Positions 1-8,550 are shown, counted from the stretch's first letter. The stretch is 41,665 bases of DNA from DATCLS01 sp036563805 (GCA_036563805.1 DATCLS010000055.1:1-41665); one strand, 5' to 3'. The notes: generated by a model from the sequence alone, not told the origin. Numbers and translations are program-made.

Positions 1-14
1 CCGCCCGCCCAGGG

Positions 15-31
15 GGTGGGAGGAAGTGGGG
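15..31 (+). promoter_or_regulatory. Distal MraZ-type box (copy 1)
   Basis: The 17-mer ggtgggaggaagtgggg at 15-31 is repeated exactly at 105-121. Each copy holds two TGGGN units separated by 5 nt, the arrangement known for MraZ binding sites upstream of mraZ. This copy is 90 bp upstream of the promoter-embedded one, so it could support looping or cooperative binding; that is inference. Confidence 0.5.
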
Positions 32-98
32 CGCGGGGAGAGGGGGTCTGAGCTGGGGGAACGGCGCCCACGTTCACCCACGGTGGCCGTTTGATGCC

Positions 99-127
99 TT
101 GTGAGGTGGGAGGAAGTGGGGTACTTT
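99..127 (+). promoter_or_regulatory. mraZ/dcw promoter with MraZ operator in its spacer
   Basis: A -35-like TTGTGA (99-104), a 17-bp spacer and a -10-like TACTTT (122-127) form a good housekeeping-sigma promoter. The spacer is filled exactly by the second copy of the TGGGN-N5-TGGGN element (105-121). A protein bound there would block RNA polymerase, which fits MraZ autorepression. The predicted start of transcription is at or next to the GTG at 136. Confidence 0.6.
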
Positions 128-135
128 CCCACGGT

Positions 136-654
136 GTGGAGGAAGAAGGGGCGTCGGGGCCCCACGGGCCTGGTGGTGGGAGTGGCGTCGCCGCCGCCCC
201 GGCGCGCCCGGCCGGCCCCCGCTTCTTCACCGGCTCGTTCGAGCACTCCGTCGACGACAAGAACCGCCTCGTGCTCCCCGCCCCCTACCGCCCCCGCTTG
301 GCCAACGGCGCCTACCTGGGTCCGCTCGACGGCTGCCTGGGCCTCTGGCCCGAGGACGGCTTCGGCGCCGTCCTCGACAAGTGGGAGGACGGCATCGGCC
401 TCGGCATCGTCTCGCAGGAGGCCTACGACGCCTTCCTCGCCGCCACCTTCGAGGTCCAGCCGGACGGGCAGGGCCGCATCGTGGTGGCCAAGTCCCTGCG
501 GGCCTACGCCGGCCTCTCCGGGCCGGTCATGGTCGTCGGCGCCCGGCACCGCATCGCCGTGTGGGCCCGCGACAGCTGGGAGCAGCGCCAGGACTCCATC
601 CCGGACGGGCCCAACGCCGCCCTCCGCCAAGCCGCGAGGGACCTCAAGCTGTGA
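136..654 (+). CDS. mraZ: MraZ, transcriptional regulator of the dcw cluster
   Basis: MraZ is a DNA-binding protein of the SpoVT-AbrB fold that controls its own operon. The protein shows the paired family signatures FFTGSFEHSVDDKNRLVLP (about residues 30-48) and DGQGRIVV (about 110-117). I place the start at GTG 136 because the promoter and operator lie at 99-127; the in-frame ATG at 94 and GTG at 106 would put the operator inside the gene. Even so there are about 29 Gly/Ala/Pro-rich residues before the conserved FFTG, where family members normally begin almost at once, and no in-frame start lies closer. It is the first gene of the dcw operon and is separated from rsmH by 139 bp. Confidence 0.88.
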   Translation: MEEEGASGPHGPGGGSGVAAAPARPAGPRFFTGSFEHSVDDKNRLVLPAPYRPRLANGAYLGPLDGCLGLWPEDGFGAVLDKWEDGIGLGIVSQEAYDAFLAATFEVQPDGQGRIVVAKSLRAYAGLSGPVMVVGARHRIAVWARDSWEQRQDSIPDGPNAALRQAARDLKL

Positions 655-685
655 CGGCCCCCGGTCCCTCCACCAGCTCGCTCGT

Positions 686-706
686 GCGCCGGCCTTCCGC
701 CGGCGC
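686..706 (+). other. GC hairpin in the mraZ-rsmH gap
   Basis: GCGCCGGC (686-693) and GCCGGCGC (699-706) form a perfect 8-bp stem around a 5-nt loop. No T-run follows, so it is not a classical terminator. It could attenuate readthrough from mraZ or mark an RNA processing site. The remainder of the gap (655-793) shows nothing else I can support. Confidence 0.4.
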
Positions 707-793
707 GACGGAAGACCCCAACTCCGCTCGTCTGCCGTCGAGCCCGACCCGGGGAGACATCCCGGCGGGCGCGGGCCGGCCGGGGGTCGGCGC

Positions 794-1759
794 ATGAGCG
801 ACGACACGCCCTCCCGCGCTCCGTTCGCCCACCGTCCGGTGCTGGTCGACCTCGTCGTCGACCTGTTCCGGCCGGTGCCGCCCGGTGTCGTCGTCGACGC
901 CACCGTGGGCGGCGGCGGGCACGCCGAGGCGCTGCTCACCAACCACCCGCACCTGTCGGTCGTCGGCCTCGACCGGGACCCCGACGCCCTGGCCGCCGCG
1001 GCCGCCCGCCTCGGGCGGTTCGGCGACCGGGTCACGCTGCGCCGCACCCGGTTCGACCGGCTCGGCGCGGTGCTCACCGACCTGGGCCACGACCGGGCCA
1101 GCGGGGCGCTGTTCGACCTGGGCGTCAGCTCGCCCCAGCTCGACCGGCCGGAGCGGGGCTTCAGCTACCGGGCGGCCGGCCCGCTCGACATGCGGATGGA
1201 CCCCGACGCCCCGACCACGGCCGCGGACATCGTCAACGGGGCTGACGAGCGCGAGCTGGCCCGGATCCTGCGCGAGCTGGGCGACGAGCGCTACGCCACC
1301 CGCATCGCCCGGGCCATCGTCGCCGCCCGCCCGGTGGCGACGACGGCCGAGCTGGCCGAGATCGTCCGCCAGGCCGTGCCCGCGCCGGCGCGCCGGCGTG
1401 GCGGCCACCCCGCCCGCCGCACGTTCCAGGCGATCCGCATCGCCGTCAACGACGAGCTGGCGATCCTGCCGGGCGCGCTGGACGAGGCGATCGACCGCCT
1501 CGTCCCCGGCGGCCGCTGCGTCGTCCTCGCCTACCACTCGGGCGAGGACCGGATCGTCAAGGCCCGCTTCCGCCACGCCGCCACCGGCGGCTGGACGGGC
1601 CCGTCCCACCTGCCCGTCCCGCCCGACGTCCGCCCCACGGTGCGGCTGCTGCGCCGGGGGGCGTGGCGGCCCACCGACGACGAGACAGCCGACAACCCCC
1701 GCGCCGAGGCGGCCCGCCTCCGCGCCGTCGAGAAGCTCCCCCTGCAGGAGGTGGCGTGA
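794..1759 (+). CDS. rsmH: 16S rRNA (cytosine(1402)-N(4))-methyltransferase RsmH
   Basis: This is the SAM-dependent methyltransferase (MraW/RsmH, 321 aa, normal length) that N4-methylates C1402 of 16S rRNA. Visible features are HRPVLVDLV near the N-terminus, the SAM-binding DATVGGGGHAEALL (about residues 35-48), the acidic strand GLDRD (about 58-62), RTFQAIRIAVNDEL (about 211-224) and YHSGEDRIVK (about 246-255, usually HSLEDR). ATG 794 follows mraZ by 139 bp, and the next gene starts inside the stop codon (TGATG). Confidence 0.95.
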   Translation: MSDDTPSRAPFAHRPVLVDLVVDLFRPVPPGVVVDATVGGGGHAEALLTNHPHLSVVGLDRDPDALAAAAARLGRFGDRVTLRRTRFDRLGAVLTDLGHDRASGALFDLGVSSPQLDRPERGFSYRAAGPLDMRMDPDAPTTAADIVNGADERELARILRELGDERYATRIARAIVAARPVATTAELAEIVRQAVPAPARRRGGHPARRTFQAIRIAVNDELAILPGALDEAIDRLVPGGRCVVLAYHSGEDRIVKARFRHAATGGWTGPSHLPVPPDVRPTVRLLRRGAWRPTDDETADNPRAEAARLRAVEKLPLQEVA

Positions 1760-2271
1760 TGGCCACTGCACGCATGTCCAAAGCGGCGACGACCAAGCGA
1801 GCCTCGAACCAGCCGGCACCGGGGAGGGAGGCGCCGCGCACCCGGCACCTCCGGGCCGTCCCCGACGTCCGGCGCCGGGCGCTGCCCCTGCGCATCAGCC
1901 CGCGCGCCGGGGTGGTGCTGACGGTCAGCCTGTTCGGGGCCCTGTTCGGCGTGGCCGTCAGCCACGCCATCCTCATCGAGGGCCAGATGGAGCTCGAGCA
2001 GCTCGACGAGCGGGCGGCCGAGGAGCAGGCCCGCTACGAGCGCCTGCGGCGCGACGTCGCCGAGCTGGAGTCGCCCGACCGCATCGTCCGCGAGGCCCGC
2101 GAGGAGCTGGGCATGGTGCCGGCCGAGGAGGTCGTCTGGCTGACGCCGGACCAACCGGCGCCCGACGCCGGCGGAGGCGCCGACGGTGCCGGCGACGCCG
2201 GTGACGAGGCGCCGGAGACGCCGGCGACGAGCTGGGCCGACATCAAGCCGTACCTGGGGTCGACCCCGTGA
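1759..2271 (+). CDS. ftsL: FtsL-like septum formation protein
   Basis: A 170-aa bitopic membrane protein in the ftsL position between rsmH and ftsI. It has a basic N-terminal cytoplasmic region of about 48 residues, one membrane segment (about 50-72, GVVLTVSLFGALFGVAVSHA), then an acidic heptad-like stretch (about 75-110) of the kind that pairs with FtsB/DivIC in the divisome, and an Ala/Gly/Asp-rich tail. FtsL proteins diverge strongly, so the call rests on topology and position. The ATG overlaps the rsmH stop, and its own stop overlaps the ftsI start (GTGA). Confidence 0.8.
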   Translation: MATARMSKAATTKRASNQPAPGREAPRTRHLRAVPDVRRRALPLRISPRAGVVLTVSLFGALFGVAVSHAILIEGQMELEQLDERAAEEQARYERLRRDVAELESPDRIVREAREELGMVPAEEVVWLTPDQPAPDAGGGADGAGDAGDEAPETPATSWADIKPYLGSTP

Positions 2272-4568
2272 CCGGCGGCGGCGGACGGACCACGACCACG
2301 GAGCAGCGCTCGGGTCGCCCCGCCCGCCGCTCCCCGCCGTCGGGACGGCACACGGACCACACGGCCGGGCGGTCCGGCGCGCGTCCGACGGCGCGCGCCG
2401 CGGCGCGGGCGGCCGGGCGCACGGCGGGGCGGGCGAGCGGGTGGACACCGCGCCGCGGCGCGGGCCGCGCCCTGACCCGGGCGGCGACCCGTGCCACGAC
2501 ACGCCTCGCCGAGCGGGCCCGACCCGCCTCCCGCCCCGGGTCGCGCCCGGGGGCGCGGGCGTCGTCCCGCCCCGGCTCCCGGTCCGCCTCCCGCCGCCCG
2601 TCCCATCCCGGCCCCGGCCGGCGCACCCCGGCGTCGGGCTCGGCGGGCCGCGGTCGCGGCGCCGGCCGCGGCGCCCGGGGCGGCGGCCGCCCCCGCCGGC
2701 CCCAGGCCGACCCCCGCCGCCGGGCCATCGCCCTGCTCTGCGCGTTCGGCGTGCTGTTCCTCGTCGTCGTGGTCCGCCTGGCCGACGTCCAGGTGGCCCG
2801 GTCGGGCCGCTACGTCAGCTACGGCGAGGCCCAGCGCGTCGACCCGGTCGTCCTGCCGGCCAGCCGGGGGGCCATCTTCGACCGCAACGACGACGAGCTG
2901 GCCCTGTCGATCCCCCGGCGGACCGTGTACGCCGACCCCCGCCTGATCGAGGACCCCGAGGCGACGGCCCGCCGTCTGGCCCACATCCTCGACGTCGACC
3001 AGGCCGAGCTCGAGGAGCGGCTGAGCAGCGATGCCGAGTTCGTCTACGTGGCCCGCCGGGTCGAGGACGACGAGGCCGAGCGGGTCGAGCGGCTCGGCAT
3101 CGAGGGCATCGACTTCATCGAGGAGCCGGCGCGGTACAACCCCGGCGGCGAGCTGGCCGAGTCGGTGCTCGGCAGGGTCGGCGTCGACAACGAGGGCCTG
3201 TCGGGCCTCGAGGCCCGCTACGACGACCTGCTGAGCGGCACGCCGGGCGAGCTGATCCGCGAGCTCGACCCCGAGGGCCACACGATCCCGGCCGGCCGCC
3301 ACCACATCGAGCCGGCCGAGCCCGGCGACGACCTGGTGGTGACGCTCGACCGCAGCCTCCAGTACCAGGTCGAGGAGGTCTTGCGCCAGCAGATCGCCGC
3401 GGTCGGCGCCCGGGGCGGCACGGCCATCGTCAGCAACCCCGAGACGGGCGAGATCCTGGCGCTGGCCAACCTCCAGACCGACCCGGCCACCGGCCAGGTG
3501 GGGAGCACCGGGAACAACCTGGCCGTCACCGCCAACTACGAGCCCGGCTCGGTGAACAAGGTGATCACGCTCGCCGCCGCCCTCGAGGAGGGCATCGTCA
3601 CGCCCGACACCGTGCTCCGGGTGCCGGACTCGCTGCAGGTCGCCGACCACCGGTTCCGCGACGCCCACAGCCATCCGACCGAGGAGATGACGGTCAGCCG
3701 GATCCTGGCCGAGTCGTCGAACATCGGCACCATCCAGATCGCCCAGCGGGTCGGGGCCGAGCGCATCGACGAGTATCTTCGCCGTTTCGGGTTCGGCGAG
3801 CGCACGGCCCTCGACCTTCCGTACGAGGAGGAGGGGCAGCTCCTCGACCCCGACGACTGGTACGGCACGTCCATCGGCTCGATCCCGATCGGGCAGGGGA
3901 TCTCGGTGACCGCCATGCAGATGCTCTACGCCTACAACACCATCGCCAACGACGGCGTCTACGTCCCGCCCACGCTGGTGGCGGCGACCGTCGACGCCGA
4001 TGGCAACCGGCGGCCGGCCGAGCGGGTCGAGGGCGAGCGGGTCGTGTCGCCGACCACGGCGTCGCAGATCCGGGCGATGCTCGCCGAGGCGGTGGCCACG
4101 GGCACAGGTACGGCGGCCCAGATCGAGGGCTACCAGGCCGCCGGCAAGACCGGCACCGCCCGGAAGCCCCAGCCCGGCGGCGGCTACACCGACGAGCAGG
4201 GCCGCTACCACTACGTGGCCACGTTCGCCGGGTTCGTGCCCGCCGACGACCCCCAGGTGTCGATCATCGTGGTCATCGACGAGCCGTCGACGTCGCCGTA
4301 CGCTGGCGACGTGGCCGCCCCGGCGTTCGCCGAGATCGGGCGGTACGCGCTGCGCGAGATGCGCATCCCACCGGCCAGCGCCGTCGGCGCCCCGGGCGCC
4401 CCGCCGGGGGAACGGGTCCGGTCGACGCCCGCCACGTCCACGACGACGGTCCCGCCCACCACGACCACGACGGCCGCTCCGGCCCGGCGCACCCCGGCGT
4501 CGACCGCGCCGCCGGTCCGCCACCCCGACCCCGACCGGCGCCTGGGCGCCTCGTCCGGCCGCGGCTGA
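2268..4568 (+). CDS. ftsI: Class B penicillin-binding protein FtsI (septal transpeptidase)
   Basis: The septal DD-transpeptidase that cross-links peptidoglycan with FtsW. Catalytic motifs are intact: SVNK (Ser428/Lys431), SSN (483-485) and KTG (627-629). A membrane anchor lies at about 153-172, followed by the PBP dimer domain (ASRGAIFDRN). Two parts are unusual. The cytoplasmic N-terminus is about 150 residues of Arg/Ala/Ser/Gly/Pro, strongly basic, where most FtsI have a few tens of residues. The C-terminus is a Thr/Pro-rich tail of about 50 residues. The GTG start overlaps the ftsL stop, and I see no later start that keeps the anchor with a normal leader. No PASTA domain is present. Confidence 0.93.
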   Translation: MTGGGGRTTTTEQRSGRPARRSPPSGRHTDHTAGRSGARPTARAAARAAGRTAGRASGWTPRRGAGRALTRAATRATTRLAERARPASRPGSRPGARASSRPGSRSASRRPSHPGPGRRTPASGSAGRGRGAGRGARGGGRPRRPQADPRRRAIALLCAFGVLFLVVVVRLADVQVARSGRYVSYGEAQRVDPVVLPASRGAIFDRNDDELALSIPRRTVYADPRLIEDPEATARRLAHILDVDQAELEERLSSDAEFVYVARRVEDDEAERVERLGIEGIDFIEEPARYNPGGELAESVLGRVGVDNEGLSGLEARYDDLLSGTPGELIRELDPEGHTIPAGRHHIEPAEPGDDLVVTLDRSLQYQVEEVLRQQIAAVGARGGTAIVSNPETGEILALANLQTDPATGQVGSTGNNLAVTANYEPGSVNKVITLAAALEEGIVTPDTVLRVPDSLQVADHRFRDAHSHPTEEMTVSRILAESSNIGTIQIAQRVGAERIDEYLRRFGFGERTALDLPYEEEGQLLDPDDWYGTSIGSIPIGQGISVTAMQMLYAYNTIANDGVYVPPTLVAATVDADGNRRPAERVEGERVVSPTTASQIRAMLAEAVATGTGTAAQIEGYQAAGKTGTARKPQPGGGYTDEQGRYHYVATFAGFVPADDPQVSIIVVIDEPSTSPYAGDVAAPAFAEIGRYALREMRIPPASAVGAPGAPPGERVRSTPATSTTTVPPTTTTTAAPARRTPASTAPPVRHPDPDRRLGASSGRG

Positions 4569-4572
4569 CGCC

Positions 4573-6033
4573 ATGCGCCTCGACGACCTCGCGGGACAGG
4601 TGGCGGGCGACCTCGCCGTCCGCCGGCACCGCGGGGCCACCCCCGACCCTGAGGCCGGCGCCCCTCCGGCCGCCGACGGCGAGAACCCCGAGGTCACCGA
4701 CGTCGTGCACGACACCCGCCGGGTCCGGCCCGGGGCGCTGTTCTGCTGCGTCCCCGGCCAGCGGGTCGACGGGCACGACCTGGCGGGCGAGGCCGTGGCC
4801 GCCGGCGCCGTGGCGCTGCTCGTCCAGCGCCCGCTGGACGTGCCCGTGCCCCAGCTGGTGGTCGACGACGTGCGCCGCGCCATGGGGCCGGTGGCCGCCG
4901 CCTTCTGGGGCCATCCGTCCCGCGACCTGGCGGTCGTCGGCGTCACCGGGACGTCGGGCAAGACCACCGTCACGCACCTGGTCCAGGCGGTGCTCGAGGC
5001 GGCCGGCCGGCCCTGCGGGGTGATCGGCACGCTGTCCGGCGCCCGCACGACGCCCGAGGGTCCCGAGCTCCAGGCGCTGCTGGCGGCCGAGCGCGACGGC
5101 GGCCGCCGGGCCGTGGCCATGGAGGTGTCGTCGCACGGCCTCGACCAGCACCGCGTCGACGGCACCCGGTTCGCGGTCGGGGTGTTCACCAACCTGTCGC
5201 AGGACCACCTCGACTACCACCACACGATGGAGGCGTACTTCGCCGCCAAGTGCCGGCTGTTCACGCCCGAGCTGTGCGAGCGGGCGGTGGTGTGCGTCGA
5301 CGACGACTGGGGCCGCCGGCTCCTCGACCGGCTGGCCGGCGGGCCGCTCGAGGCCCACCCCTACTCGGTGGCGGACGCCGAGGACCTCGACTTCGGGCCG
5401 GGCGGGGCGGCGTTCACCTGGCGGGGCCACAAGGTCGACCTGGCGCTCGCCGGCCGGTTCAACGTGACCAACGCGGTGGCGGCCGCCACCGCCGCCTCGC
5501 TTCTCGGCGTGCCCGACGGCACGATCGCCGACGGGCTGTCCGCGGCCCGGCCCGTGCCGGGACGGTTCGAGCCGGTCGACGCCGGCCAGCCGTTCACCGT
5601 GCTGGTCGACTACTCGCACAAGCCCGACGCCCTGCGCCAGGCCATCTCTTCGGCCCGCGAGCTGGCCGAGGGCGGGGGGCGGGTCACGGTCGTGTTCGGG
5701 TGCGGCGGCGACCGCGACGCGGCCAAGCGGCCGCTGATGGGCCGGGTGGCGGCCGAGCTGGCCGACCGGGTGATCGTGACCTCCGACAACCCCCGCTCCG
5801 AGGACCCGCGTGCCATCATCGCGGCGATCAGAGACGGCGTCCCACCGGGTGTCCCCGTCGCCACCGAGCTCGACCGGCGCCGGGCCATCGCGGCGGCTCT
5901 GCAGGAGGCCGGGCCGGGGGACGTGGTGCTGATCGCCGGCAAGGGTCACGAGACGACCCAGGTCGTCGGCGACCAGCGCCTCCCGTTCGACGACCGTGTC
6001 GTCGCCCGCGACGTCCTCGCCTCCAGCTGGTAG
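4573..6033 (+). CDS. murE: UDP-MurNAc-tripeptide ligase MurE (meso-DAP type)
   Basis: An ATP-dependent ligase that adds the third stem residue to UDP-MurNAc-L-Ala-D-Glu in the cytoplasm. The P-loop GTSGKTT (about residues 128-134), the carbamylated-Lys region MEVSSHGLDQHR, NVTNAVAAA and the substrate signature DNPR (about 405-408) are visible. DNPR is the known marker for meso-diaminopimelate as substrate, so a DAP-type wall is expected. It has 486 aa, normal length. ATG 4573 is 4 bp after ftsI. murF, which usually follows, is absent; mraY starts 19 bp downstream. Confidence 0.95.
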   Translation: MRLDDLAGQVAGDLAVRRHRGATPDPEAGAPPAADGENPEVTDVVHDTRRVRPGALFCCVPGQRVDGHDLAGEAVAAGAVALLVQRPLDVPVPQLVVDDVRRAMGPVAAAFWGHPSRDLAVVGVTGTSGKTTVTHLVQAVLEAAGRPCGVIGTLSGARTTPEGPELQALLAAERDGGRRAVAMEVSSHGLDQHRVDGTRFAVGVFTNLSQDHLDYHHTMEAYFAAKCRLFTPELCERAVVCVDDDWGRRLLDRLAGGPLEAHPYSVADAEDLDFGPGGAAFTWRGHKVDLALAGRFNVTNAVAAATAASLLGVPDGTIADGLSAARPVPGRFEPVDAGQPFTVLVDYSHKPDALRQAISSARELAEGGGRVTVVFGCGGDRDAAKRPLMGRVAAELADRVIVTSDNPRSEDPRAIIAAIRDGVPPGVPVATELDRRRAIAAALQEAGPGDVVLIAGKGHETTQVVGDQRLPFDDRVVARDVLASSW

Positions 6034-6052
6034 ACCAGGAGACTTCCCCGAC

Positions 6053-7087
6053 GTGATTCCCCTGCTGACGGCTGGCGCCATCGGGCTCGTGGTGTCCCTG
6101 CTCGGCACGCGGTACCTCATCGACTGGCTGCGCGCCCACCGGGTGGGCCAGCCGATCCACGAGGACGTGCCCGACGGCCACACCACCAAGGCGGGCACGC
6201 CGACGATGGGGGGCGTGGCCATCGTGGTGGCGGCCGTGCTCGGCTACGCCTCGGCCCACATCCACGAGGGCCTCGTGTTCACCCGCAGCGGCGTGCTGGT
6301 CATGTTCACCGTGGCGGCCGCCGGCGTCGTGGGGGCGGTCGACGACTGGATCAAGGTCAGCCACGAGCGCAACCTCGGCCTGTCCAAGCGGGCCAAGATG
6401 GGCGGCCTGCTGATCGTGGCCGGCGGCTTCGCCGCCGCCGCCGTGGCCTGGACCGACGTCGAGACCACGCTGAGCTTCACCCGGTGGAGCGAGCCGGGGC
6501 AGGACCTCGGCTCGGTGGGCTGGTCGATCCTGGCCGTCCTGCTCATCCTCGGCACCACCAACGCCGTCAACCTGACCGACGGCCTCGACGGCCTGGCCGC
6601 CGGCTCGTCGATCTTCGCCTTCGGGGCGCTGACCGCCATCGGGTTCTGGGCGTTCCGGCACCCGGGCGTCTACCACGTCAGCCACGCCCTCGACCTGGCG
6701 GTCATCGCCGCCGGGATGGCCGGGGCCACCATCGGCTTCCTGTGGTGGAACGCGCCGCCGGCGCAGATCTTCATGGGCGACACGGGCTCGCTGGCGCTGG
6801 GGGCGGCGCTGGCCTCCCTGGCGCTCACCCTCAACGTCCAGTTGATGCTGCCGATCATCGGGGCGCTGTTCGTGTTCGAGACGATGTCGGTGATCATCCA
6901 GGTCGGCAGCTTCCGGATCTTCAAGCGCCGGGTGCTGCGCATGGCGCCGATCCACCACCACTTCGAGCTGGGCGGCTGGCCCGAAACGACCGTGATCATC
7001 CGGTTCTGGCTGCTGGCCATCATGTGCACGGCCATCGCCCTCGGGCTCTACTACGCCGACTTCGTGTCCACGGGGGCGCTGGATTGA
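6053..7087 (+). CDS. mraY: Phospho-MurNAc-pentapeptide translocase MraY
   Basis: An integral membrane enzyme that transfers phospho-MurNAc-pentapeptide to undecaprenyl phosphate, forming lipid I. Hallmarks are GTPTMGG near the N-terminus, the catalytic Asp pair in VDDWIK, NLTDGLDGLA, FMGDTGSLALG and the PIHHHFEL histidine motif, among about ten hydrophobic segments. GTG 6053 is chosen because AGGAG lies about 12 nt upstream and the first segment begins directly after it. 344 aa. The last codons overlap the TTG start of murD. Confidence 0.95.
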   Translation: MIPLLTAGAIGLVVSLLGTRYLIDWLRAHRVGQPIHEDVPDGHTTKAGTPTMGGVAIVVAAVLGYASAHIHEGLVFTRSGVLVMFTVAAAGVVGAVDDWIKVSHERNLGLSKRAKMGGLLIVAGGFAAAAVAWTDVETTLSFTRWSEPGQDLGSVGWSILAVLLILGTTNAVNLTDGLDGLAAGSSIFAFGALTAIGFWAFRHPGVYHVSHALDLAVIAAGMAGATIGFLWWNAPPAQIFMGDTGSLALGAALASLALTLNVQLMLPIIGALFVFETMSVIIQVGSFRIFKRRVLRMAPIHHHFELGGWPETTVIIRFWLLAIMCTAIALGLYYADFVSTGALD

Positions 7088-8550
7088 CCGGCACCCGGCC
7101 CCACCTCGTCGTCGGCCTCGGCGTGACCGGTCGGGCCGTCGCCCGGGCGCTGGTCGCCCACGGCGACGCCGTGGCGCTGGCCGACGACAGGCCGGGCGAC
7201 GCCGCCCGCGCGGTCGCACGCGAGCTGGGCGCGGCGCTGGCCGAGGCGCCCGCCCTCGACGAGCTCCGGGCTCTGGTGCGGGGCGCGGTCGCCGTGCTGC
7301 CCGCCCCCGGTCTCCCCGCGCACCACCCGGTGTTCGCGCTGGCGGCCGAGGAGGGGGTGCCCGTCCTCTCCGAGTTCGACCTGGCCGCCCGGTGGGACGA
7401 CCGGCCGGTGCTGGCCGTCACCGGCACCGACGGCAAGACGACGGTCACGACGCTCGTGCGCGACATGCTCCAGGCGTCGGGCCTGGCGGCCGTGGCGGTG
7501 GGCAACACCGAGGTCCCGCTCGTGGCGGCGCTCGACGACCCGACCGTCGACGTGTTCGTCGTCGAGGCCTCGTCGTTCCGGCTCGACCACTCCCAGCGGT
7601 TCGCGCCCCGGGTAGGGACCTGGCTCAACTTCGCCCCCGACCACCTCGACAGCCACCCCGACCTGACCGCCTACGAGGCCGCCAAGGCCCGCATCTGGCG
7701 CGACCAGGCGCCCGACGCCGTGGCGGTGGGCAACGCCGACGACCCGGTCGTGGCCCGCCACCTGGCGGCGGCGCCGGCGCGGCGGGTGGCGTTCGGCCTG
7801 GAGGGCGGCCCCGGCCGGCCCGGGCCCCACGGCCTCGAGCCCGACGCCCGGGTCGAGGACGGCGTGCTCGTGGCCCCCGGCGGCGTCGAGCTGCTGCCCG
7901 TCGCCGAGCTGCCCCGCCGGTTCCCCCACGACATCGCCAACGGCCTGGCCGCGGCGGCCACGGCCCTGGCCGGGGGCGCCACGCCGGTGGCCGCGGCCGG
8001 CGTCCTGCGCAGCTTCCGGGGGCTCCCCCACCGGGTGGCGCTGGTGGGCGAGGCTGGTGGCGTGCGGTACTACGACGACTCCAAGGCGACGACGCCGCAC
8101 GCGGCGGTGGCGGGCGTCTCCGGGTTCGACTCGGTCGTCATGATCAGCGGCGGGCGCGACAAGGGCCTCGACCTGCGCGACCTGACCCGGGCGGGCGACC
8201 GCGTCCGGGCCGTCGTGGCCATCGGCGAGGCCGCCGACAAGGTGGCCGACGCCTTCGCCGGGCGGCGGCCGGTCCGCCGCGCCGGCTCGATGGACGAAGC
8301 GGTGCGGGTGGCCACCGACCTGGCCGAGCCGGGCGACGCCGTCGTGCTGGCCCCCGGGTGCGCCAGCTTCGACTGGTACCGGTCCTACGGCGAGCGGGGC
8401 GACGACTTCGCCCGCGCCGTCCGCGAGCTCATCGGCACCGACAACGGCGCGGAGGCCGACGACGGCGCGGGGGATGGTGGCGCGCACCGCTCCGGGGCGG
8501 CCGACGGGGGAGGGGCCGCCGGCGTGGAGGCGGCGGGGGCCGGTTCGTGA
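7084..8550 (+). CDS. murD: UDP-MurNAc-L-alanine:D-glutamate ligase MurD
   Basis: An ATP-dependent cytoplasmic ligase adding D-Glu to UDP-MurNAc-L-Ala. It has an N-terminal nucleotide-binding loop GLGVTGRAVARAL, the P-loop GTDGKTT (about residues 114-120), EASSFRLDH, and FAPDHLDSH in the central domain, with YYDDSKATTPHA in the C-terminal domain. TTG 7084, overlapping the mraY stop, is the only start that keeps the N-terminal GxGxxG loop. The last 35 or so residues are a low-complexity Gly/Ala/Asp tail not expected for the family; its G-rich codons lie just upstream of the overlapping ftsW start. Confidence 0.93.
   Translation: MTGTRPHLVVGLGVTGRAVARALVAHGDAVALADDRPGDAARAVARELGAALAEAPALDELRALVRGAVAVLPAPGLPAHHPVFALAAEEGVPVLSEFDLAARWDDRPVLAVTGTDGKTTVTTLVRDMLQASGLAAVAVGNTEVPLVAALDDPTVDVFVVEASSFRLDHSQRFAPRVGTWLNFAPDHLDSHPDLTAYEAAKARIWRDQAPDAVAVGNADDPVVARHLAAAPARRVAFGLEGGPGRPGPHGLEPDARVEDGVLVAPGGVELLPVAELPRRFPHDIANGLAAAATALAGGATPVAAAGVLRSFRGLPHRVALVGEAGGVRYYDDSKATTPHAAVAGVSGFDSVVMISGGRDKGLDLRDLTRAGDRVRAVVAIGEAADKVADAFAGRRPVRRAGSMDEAVRVATDLAEPGDAVVLAPGCASFDWYRSYGERGDDFARAVRELIGTDNGAEADDGAGDGGAHRSGAADGGGAAGVEAAGAGS

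Noticed and set aside
94..135. ATG 94 or GTG 106 as mraZ start
   Set aside because: They lie upstream of the -10 at 122-127 and would place the MraZ operator inside the coding region.
2034..5192. Long antisense reading frame opposite ftsI and murE
   Set aside because: Same cause: stop codons are rare on the opposite strand of GC-rich genes. Both sense genes have intact motifs.
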